From Bartonella sp. AU16XJBT (GTDB lineage: Bacteria > Pseudomonadota > Alphaproteobacteria > Rhizobiales > Rhizobiaceae): 64,000 nucleotides of DNA. A program made the translations under genes and the position numbers. Of the stretch, positions 61,398-64,000 are shown piece by piece (position 1 is the first letter of the stretch; each line of letters starts with the position of its first letter). Location of the stretch: contig NZ_JAQITF010000005.1 of the NCBI RefSeq assembly GCF_028618665.1, positions 97,517 to 161,516 of the forward strand. Direction: 5' to 3'. The notes under the pieces are model-generated. The model worked only from the letters and a program-made list of their open reading frames with translations, made no database searches and was not told where the DNA came from.

Positions 61398-63986
61398 ATG
61401 CGGTATAAATACAAGTTAAGTTTTTCAGTATTGATGATCAGTAGTTGTCTTGCGCAATCTGCAAGTGCAGTAGAGAGTGGGAATAGAGGGCAAATAAGAG
61501 TAACCCATGTGAGAAATGAAGAAGAGGAACGAAAAAATTTAGAAATAATTGCTCGTCTTTTCAAAAATAATATGACGATTGGATATGGTGAGGTAGAGCT
61601 TATTGATAATGGAATAACTTCCGTGGGGTCCACTATCAAAAAAGGAGGGATGCAAATAGTTACACGTGCAGGAATTACAATAAACGCCGAAATTTTGGGA
61701 GGTCAGCAGTTTGTTCATGAAGAGCCAAATATTGATCTTACACGCAAGCCTAGACGAAGTAGTGCATATAATTCCACAGTTACGGGTGGAGATGGAGCAA
61801 TAGGGCAGCAGAATGTGTATGATGGGGGAGAGACTTGGTATACGAAAGTAGGAAATAACGGAGAACAAAATCTTTATGCGGGGCAAAGAAAGGAAGGGGG
61901 GAGAGCAACGGCTACAGAAGTTTCTGATAATGGTAGACAGCACGTCTTAGCACTAGGAGAATCTGTGAAAACTACTTTGAAGGATCGAGCTGTTCAAGTT
62001 GTATATCCTGAAGGTTTGGTCGATACTTTAACAATTACGGATTCTGCTAAATCCTGGCTACATGTTGGTGTAAAAGATGTCGTTGGGGAAGTAAGGGTCA
62101 ATAATCATGGAGAACTTTATTTATTTGCTGGTGGTAGGACAAATCATATTACCAAGAAAAACATTCCTCTAGAAAGAAAACCTGATGAACCAATATTTGA
62201 GGTTGGTGAACGAAAAATAGGAGAAAAACCACAGATTAAAATTAAAGATTTAGGGGGGCAGGGGGGGACTGTTATTTTTTCTTCTATTCCGTATGATCCA
62301 CGTTATATTTCACTTTATGTTGAGAAACTTTCAGGGGATTTACATTTTCGATTCAATATTAGCGCTACGTGGGAGGCGAGTGATTATTTGTCGATTGGTG
62401 AGGGTGCAGGGAATCACAAAATAAATATTGCAGATTCTGGTCGTGAAATTACAGCTCCTCTCTCACAAAAGAATAGTTTGGTTACTGAGCTTCCGTTAAT
62501 TACCGATAGAAGCCATAATGGAGGAGTTAATTTTACTCTGGCAGATCTTTCGGGCAAGGACATTACAGCTGTTGATGGTGGAACCTATCAGTATCGCTTA
62601 GTGAAGAGAGGAAGATGTGCTGATTCTAGTGGTAGTGCTACAATTTGGTATTTAAGTAGAGCTTCTGGAGATACGGAAGGTTCTAGTTCTGAAGTAGAGT
62701 GTGTGAATAAGAAAGCAAAGATTCCTCTTGCATTGTCTGCTGATGCGGGTACACAGTCTGATCAAGGGGCTTCTTCTGGAGGGAAAGATATCGGTCCTCG
62801 TCCACTTACTAAAAAACAGCCACCCAAGAAACGTCCGCCACGTCATTTAAGAGAAACACAGAATGTTTCTAGTGTTTCGGTATCTTCTTCTCAAGAAAAA
62901 CGGACGCATGTGGTGTTCCCTCCAACAGGTTCTCGCCCTCTTTCTGATGAAAAGCAAGCGGTTGTTGTTTCAGCCTCTTCTCAATCTTCAGCGGATCAAA
63001 TGACTTTGCGTCCAGTTCATAAAGATCAACTTTTTCCACAATTAAGTGAGAAGCTTTCAGTTTCTGACTTTTTAACCACACCTTCTACAGATGCGGTTTT
63101 GTCTATGTCTGTAGCTCCAGCGATGGTATTTCACAACGAAATGCAAAGCGTGCGTATGGGAAGAGGAATTCTAGATAAAAGTAAAAAGAATACGGCTTTA
63201 TGGACTTACGCGATTAAGTCTAAAGAAAGCATTGCGACAGAGCATATAGACTTTAAGCTCGATCAGACCGGTATCGTTTTAGGGATCAATGGTTTAAGCG
63301 AATGGGAAAATGGAGATTTTTATATCGGTGGTTTTGGCAGTTATGACCACGCACGCATTGCGCATGCACGAGGGGGTACCAGCGGTATCAATAGTTATGG
63401 CATTGGCGCTTATGTCACTTATTTAGATCATAGTGGATGGTATCTCGATGGTATTTTAAAATATAATCATTATCAAAATACTCTGAAGGCCGTTTCAACG
63501 AATGGTTTAGGGATTGAAGGAAGTTATACGCAATGGGCCGTTGGAACCTCCTTTGAAGTGGGTTATCGACTTCAAACGTCCAAGAGCAGTTGGCTGCAAG
63601 CTTATGGACAATTTACATGGTTGCAAGTTGAGGGTAAAGAAATCAAGTTATCGAATGACATGGTAGGTGATCTGCGTCCATTTACTTCATTACGCAGTGA
63701 GGTTGGCTTATCTTTAGGGTATGAATTTGGTTCTCATGAGGCTTCTTCATCCCTTGCCTATATCACAGCAGCATGGTTGCGTGAGAATAAAGATGACAAT
63801 CAAACGTTGATTAATCAACACCATCCATTTACTACGGACTTGTCAGGGAATGCGGGTAAATTAGGGATAGGTTTAAGCAGTTTAGTGAGTGAGAAGTTGA
63901 AGTTCTATGGTGAGGCGCATTATGTTAAAGGGCGTAAAACAAAACAGTCTCTTCAGGGCATTATAGGGGTACGTTATAGTTTCTAA
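61398..63986 (+). CDS. autotransporter, single passenger module (Iba/BafA-like)
   Basis: The 862-residue protein has a signal peptide (KLSFSVLMISSCLAQSASA), one shortened passenger module (about 55-430), a long basic and Pro-rich linker (KKQPPKKRPPRHLRE near 485-500) and a barrel that is the same as that of the first autotransporter. ATG 61398 with GTGGAG upstream is preferred over a TTG at 61377. The module lacks the RGD and has two G runs (62253-62258, 62261-62267) in the VIF region. The identical barrel beside a quite different passenger marks a recent exchange or duplication. Confidence 0.88.
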   Translation: MRYKYKLSFSVLMISSCLAQSASAVESGNRGQIRVTHVRNEEEERKNLEIIARLFKNNMTIGYGEVELIDNGITSVGSTIKKGGMQIVTRAGITINAEILGGQQFVHEEPNIDLTRKPRRSSAYNSTVTGGDGAIGQQNVYDGGETWYTKVGNNGEQNLYAGQRKEGGRATATEVSDNGRQHVLALGESVKTTLKDRAVQVVYPEGLVDTLTITDSAKSWLHVGVKDVVGEVRVNNHGELYLFAGGRTNHITKKNIPLERKPDEPIFEVGERKIGEKPQIKIKDLGGQGGTVIFSSIPYDPRYISLYVEKLSGDLHFRFNISATWEASDYLSIGEGAGNHKINIADSGREITAPLSQKNSLVTELPLITDRSHNGGVNFTLADLSGKDITAVDGGTYQYRLVKRGRCADSSGSATIWYLSRASGDTEGSSSEVECVNKKAKIPLALSADAGTQSDQGASSGGKDIGPRPLTKKQPPKKRPPRHLRETQNVSSVSVSSSQEKRTHVVFPPTGSRPLSDEKQAVVVSASSQSSADQMTLRPVHKDQLFPQLSEKLSVSDFLTTPSTDAVLSMSVAPAMVFHNEMQSVRMGRGILDKSKKNTALWTYAIKSKESIATEHIDFKLDQTGIVLGINGLSEWENGDFYIGGFGSYDHARIAHARGGTSGINSYGIGAYVTYLDHSGWYLDGILKYNHYQNTLKAVSTNGLGIEGSYTQWAVGTSFEVGYRLQTSKSSWLQAYGQFTWLQVEGKEIKLSNDMVGDLRPFTSLRSEVGLSLGYEFGSHEASSSLAYITAAWLRENKDDNQTLINQHHPFTTDLSGNAGKLGIGLSSLVSEKLKFYGEAHYVKGRKTKQSLQGIIGVRYSF
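62253..62267 (+). repeat. G6 and G7 runs in the third autotransporter
   Basis: G6 and G7 separated by CA encode part of LGGQGGT in the passenger. Other modules have LSGDGS or similar there without such runs. They are possible slip sites. Confidence 0.6.
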
Positions 63987-64000
63987 TTATTAGGGGTATT
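62937..64000 (+). repeat. barrel repeat, copy 2 (same as 56595-57658)
   Basis: Second copy of the 1064-base block; it runs to the window edge and so may continue. It begins inside the linker at the PLSDEKQAVV codons and includes the stop and 14 bases beyond. Confidence 0.9.

Overview
The window reads as a chromosomal segment of a Bartonella species (Alphaproteobacteria, Hyphomicrobiales). The base composition is AT-rich. The gene orders rpoZ-rsh-pyrE, acpS-lepB-rnc-era-recO, rpsF-rpsR-DUF2232-rplI-dnaB-radA-cvpA-purF, fabD-fabG-acpP-fabF-mltG-gmk and lptF-lptG-lptD-surA-pdxA-rsmA are the usual order of the Brucella/Bartonella lineage. The large autotransporters at the right end resemble the Iba/BafA-type proteins known from Bartonella. 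The genus is inferred from gene content and protein similarity as I remember them; no search was run.

Layout. 1-13482: a lytic transglycosylase cut by the window edge (-), then dapA, smpB, a family 5-like uracil-DNA glycosylase (-), rpoZ, the bifunctional (p)ppGpp enzyme rsh, pyrE, a DUF2062 membrane protein, acpS, lepB, rnc, era, recO, panC and panB. 13483-14070 holds a decayed phage-type integrase. 14071-26413: an HD hydrolase and a YgfZ-like protein (-), a dihydroorotase-like gene, a TIGR02301-type secreted protein (-), cysS, a DUF421 protein, an Atm1-type ABC exporter, psd and pssA, then an SDR enzyme and purF (-). 26489-34673, all on minus: cvpA, radA, a shortened second DnaB, a radA fragment, full-length dnaB, rplI, a DUF2232 protein, rpsR and rpsF. 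35020-41382, plus: a PAP2 phosphatase, the fab cluster, mltG and gmk. 41414-48970, minus: rsmA, pdxA, a SurA-like chaperone, lptD, lptG and lptF, an envelope-assembly block. 49380-51544: holC, two tiny membrane proteins and an MFS transporter.

51545-64000 is the accessory part: three consecutive plus-strand autotransporters with long gaps between them and a second decayed integrase between the second and third. The first (1842 residues) carries three passenger modules in a row before one beta-barrel; the other two carry one module each. The barrel and linker DNA of the first and third are the same over about 1064 bp, up to the window edge, while the middle one has diverged.

Most of the window is housekeeping: stringent response, lysine/cell wall, pantothenate, fatty acid and phospholipid synthesis, LPS export, replication and translation. 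The points most worth a second look are the triple-passenger autotransporter and its converted barrel, the shortened DnaB that has lost conserved motif residues and sits in a tandem-duplication scar, and the pair of inverted integrase remnants about 47 kb apart. I found no rRNA, tRNA, CRISPR array or intact insertion sequence.
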